A stretch of DNA of 64,000 bases from Hetaerina americana. Its lineage: Eukaryota > Arthropoda > Insecta > Odonata > Calopterygidae. The DNA is taken from positions 379,501 through 443,500 of the forward strand of contig JAKTNV010000172.1 of the NCBI GenBank assembly GCA_022747635.1. The letters run 5' to 3'. The notes under the pieces were generated by a model that saw only the letters and a list, made by a program, of their open reading frames with translations, did not search any database and was not told the origin of the DNA. Below are positions 60,323-64,000 of the stretch, piece after piece (the stretch's first letter is position 1; every line of letters starts with the position of its first letter). The position numbers and the translations under genes were made by a program.

Positions 60323-62351
60323 AGCTTTACGCCCGATCGGTTTTGTTGACCTCCTCACTCTAGCAGGTATTTGTGAAAGATTATATCAGCCAAAAAACCA
60401 TCATCTCAAATCGCCAAACAATTTAAATGTCTTCCCGAATCCACTCGTACTGGCCCAGACCAGCCATAGAAACCGAGAAGAGGTTGAGTGCCTTCAATGG
60501 ATAACTCGGCCGCCACCTGGACTATGCATGTGGGAATCACGATATCAATGCAAACTTTGAAATTTTGAAATGTTTCGTTCCGCGGTTTCTCAGACCGCGG
60601 GGAAGCAGAGCGGCCAGGTCCGGAGGGGACCTGGAAGCGCACCATGGGCCGGACTACACTTTGATCTTAGCCATTAGGCTATGAAGAAGAGTCGGGGGAT
60701 CAAACTCTATGATTTCGCGCACGGCGCTCCTACGCGACGAAGCGCCTTGGCACGTGCCACCCGTGGGTAAAAGGGGAGGGGAGGAGTCGGGCTCGAATGC
60801 CAAGACGTTCCTCCTCTACTGATTGCGGGAGGAGGGGGGCGGAGGACCTAGCACGCGAGGATTCATTCTGGTGGGCGCGACGCGCTGAATTTAAAATTTA
60901 TTTTGTTGAAATTTTTCGTTCCGCAGTCCCTTAGAAAACGGGAAAACCCTCCGTCGCACCCCTCTGTCTTCAGCATTTACATCTTTTAAACATTTTGTTA
61001 GTTCAAAACGAAAAATTTTCAATTAACATTCCACGGTGTTTCAGGCCGTAGAATATTGTCCACCAGGCCCCGTGGTGCCATGATTTAATGCCCTCCCATG
61101 CCGCCACGTCCTTCACATAAAAACGGGGCGGCGGGGGCCATTAGAAGAGCATCCTCGCGTGCTAGTTCCTCCGCCCCCTTCCACCTCTCGATTCTGCGGA
61201 GTACGAAATTCGAGTCGTCGAGGCCCCCTACTCCACCGGGCAGTGTGTGCGAAGGCACTTCGGCGCTTAGGATGCGCAGTCCGGTAAAAAACATAAAGTT
61301 CATCTATATCTACATAATACCCCGTTAGCAGCCGCAAGGGCGTGTGGCGTGGGGTGTTAGGTCACCAACTGTAAAAAGGAAATACACCACATGCAAAAGA
61401 AACAACACGCAAAAATACACCCACAGCAGCGCACACACTCATGCAAAAATCCCTTCATCCAATACTCATGCAAACGCATATACCGCAAAACAACTAAAAA
61501 ACTGCACCACATGATGCAGCACGGAAGGCATCCTACAACACGGAAGCCAGGACAAACAAGCAAGAAATTTAAACATCACTACCACATGAAAATGTACCAC
61601 GTAGCACTCCACCCCGAAAGAGTCTGTAAAAGGCAACGAATTCGACCCAACGTTGCTGGTAGCAGGAATTTCCCCCCGCGGAGAGGGACGAGGAAATGAA
61701 ATGGAAACTTAAAAACAGATGAAATAAACACAAATGTGGTCATTCGGAAAGAATGGATTATAACAAAACGCATAAGGTTAGTGGAAGAGCATGCATAATA
61801 CATACAACTAATGATTTTTTAGACGCTGAGGGTGGCTAGTGGAATTTTTGCTATCTATAACCCTGCAGTTGCTATCCCGTATTGTCCGGGGGGAAATGGA
61901 GTCCTTAAGTCTTCTAGCTCTGGCATCTATTTCCTGAATTTTATATGCATGATCCAAGCGACCAATTTATATATTAGTACGAATAATTTGCGAGACCTCG
62001 GTGCTGAGCCATGCGGATCAAATTTATTTAATCATTTCAATCTTGCATTGAGACGTCTTTCAGCCAATGATTCCCACCCTAAATCCATGAATATTTATAT
62101 AAAAACTCATACATTATGGCACCCTCATTTCTTCTTCTTGGCCTTATGGTTAAGATCAAATTGAGGTCCGGCCCCCGGTGCACTTGCAAGTCCGCAATGG
62201 ACCGGTAGCTTGAACACCGAGGCCGCACGGCCGCCTTAGGACCCCCGGGGGAACTCTCCGTCAATCCCGTACGTATCCGAGCAGGGCGAATGATTTGAAA
62301 TACGCGCGGTTTCATTTTCGGCCGCGACGATGGTCAAGCGACAATTATTCG
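60323..62351 (+). repeat. Satellite unit (A-type, 2,029 bp)
   Basis: Consensus-like. U2-like modules at about 60654-60694 (GGCTATGAAGAAG variant) and 62127-62164, relic at about 61305-62101. Full 7-bp motif retained. Confidence 0.93.
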
Positions 62352-64000
62352 AGCTTTACGCCCGATCGGTTTTGTTGACCTCCTCACTCTAGCAGGTATT
62401 TGTGAAAGATTATATCAGCCAAAAAACCATCATCTCAAATCGCCAAACAATTTAAATGTCTTCCCGAATCCACTCGTACTGGCCCAGACCAGCCATAGAA
62501 ACCGAGAAGAGGTTGAGTGCCTTCAGCGGATAACTCGGCCGCCACCTGGACTATGCAGGTGGGAATCACGATATCAATGCAAACTTTGAAATTTTGAAAT
62601 GTTTCGTTCCGCGGTTTCTCAGACCGCGGGGAAGCAGAGCAGCCAGGTCCGGAGGGGACCTGGAAGCGCACCATGGGCCGGACTACACTTTGATCTTAGC
62701 CATTAGGCTAAGAAGAAGAGTCGGGGGATCAAACTCTATGATTTCGCGCACGGCGCTCCTACGCGACGAAGCGCCTTGGCACGTGCCACCCGTGGGTAAA
62801 AGGGGAGGGGAGGAGTCGGGCTCGAATGCCAAGACGTTCCTCCTCTACTGATTGCGGGAGGAGGGGGGCGGAGGACCTAGCACGCGAGGATTCATTCTGG
62901 TGGGCGCGACGCGCTGAATTTAAAATTTATTTTGTTGAAATTTTTCGTTCCGCAGTCCCTTAGAAAACGGGAAAACCCTCCGTCGCACCCCTCTGTCTTC
63001 AGCATTTACATCTTTTAAACATTTTGTTAGTTCAAAACGAAAAATTTTCAATTAACATTCCACGGTGTTTCAGGCCGTAGAATATTGTCCACCAGGCCCC
63101 GTGGTGCCATGATTTAATGCCCTCCCATGCCGCCACGTCCTTCACATAAAAACGGGGCGGCGGGGGCCATTAGAAGAGCATCCTCGCGTGCTAGTTCCTC
63201 CGCCCCCTTCCACCTCTCGATTCTGCGGAGTAGGAAATTCGAGTCGTCGAGGCCCCCTACTCCACCGGGCAGTGTGTGCGAAGGCACTTCGGCGCTTAGG
63301 ATGCGCAGTCCGGTTAAAAAACATAAGGTTCATCTATATCTACATAAAACCCCGTTAGCAGCCGCAAGGGCGTGTGGCGTGGGGTGTTAGGTCACCAACT
63401 GTAAAAAGGAAATACACCACATGCAAAAGAAACAACACGCAAAAATACACCCACAGCAGCGCACACACTCATGCAAAAATCCCTTCATCCAATACTCGTG
63501 CAAACGCATATACCGCAAAACAACTAAACAACTGCACCACATGATGCAGCACGGAAGGCATCCTACAACACGGAAGCCAGGACAAACAAGCAAGAAATTT
63601 AAACATCACTACCACATGAAAATGTACCACGTAGCACTCCACCCCGAAAGAGTCTGTAAAAGGCAACGAATTCGACCCAACGTTGCTGGAAGCAGGAATT
63701 TCCCCCCGCGTAAAGGGACGAGGAAATGAAATGGAAACTTAAAAACAGATGAAATAAACACAAATGTGGTCATTCGGAAAGAATGGATTATAACAAAACG
63801 CATAAGGTTAGTGGAAGAGCATGCATAATACATACAACTAATGATTTTTTAGACGCTGAGGGTGGCTAGTGGAATTTTTGCTATCTATAACCCTGCAGTT
63901 GCTATCCCGTATCGTCCGGGGGGAAATGGAGTCCTTAAGTCTTCTAGCTCTGGCATCTATTTCCTGAATTTTATATGCATGATCCAAGCGACCAATTTAT
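62352..64000 (+). repeat. Satellite unit, partial at the window edge
   Basis: First 1,649 bases of another A-type monomer, cut off within the CR1 relic. Minus U2-like module at about 62683-62723. The array continues beyond the window. Confidence 0.93.

Noticed and set aside
1..64000. CRISPR array, phage or prokaryotic operon
   Set aside because: Repeat length, APE-type LINEs and lack of prokaryotic genes rule this out.

Overview
This window is non-genic eukaryotic DNA. About 58 of the 64 kb is a tandem array of a roughly 2,029-bp monomer, in about 28 whole or partial copies, all head to tail except for one inverted block. I see no single-copy host gene, rRNA, tRNA or CRISPR array. CR1-clade non-LTR retrotransposons (APE-type endonuclease, reverse transcriptase, SGNH-esterase ORF1) and U2 snRNA-like sequence point to an animal. 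The style of the retroelement suggests an invertebrate, perhaps an arthropod, but I cannot name the species.

Monomer structure (unit 1 coordinates). Each unit carries two modules resembling the 5' domain of U2 snRNA, one on the minus strand (about 332-372) and one on the plus strand (about 1805-1842). They lie in longer homologous arms in inverted orientation. The right-hand arm is split by an old, decayed CR1-type insertion on the minus strand (about 983-1779). That relic still encodes a recognisable reverse-transcriptase C-terminus, keeps a CR1-like 3' end with a TAGAT-rich tail, and is flanked by a degenerate target-site duplication. The satellite monomer was therefore built from a U2-bearing inverted repeat interrupted by a retrotransposon, then amplified.

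Layout. 1-6089: three homogeneous 'A-type' units. 6090-20700: a disordered island of diverged 'B-type' and A/B mosaic units. It holds a 4.28-kb CR1 copy on the minus strand (10061-14342), an inverted block of about 2.77 kb (about 15681-18448), a deletion junction (about 18898) and a truncated CR1 copy (19113-20075). 20076-26224: a roughly 3.08-kb higher-order duplication containing two more CR1 3' fragments, one of them chimeric. 24812-35763: two nearly identical tandem copies of a 5,476-bp higher-order unit (two monomers plus one CR1 fragment). 35764-64000: a homogeneous A-type array with recognisable subfamilies (P, Q and a 7-bp-deletion type).

The only protein-coding content is retrotransposon sequence: a 327-codon ORF1 with an SGNH domain whose first 18 codons are satellite, a broken ORF2 (endonuclease plus RT), and four RT C-terminal fragments, two of them open for 371 codons. 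Nothing here looks like a host operon or defence system. The interest lies in how the satellite was assembled and how unequal exchange between retrotransposon copies reshaped it.
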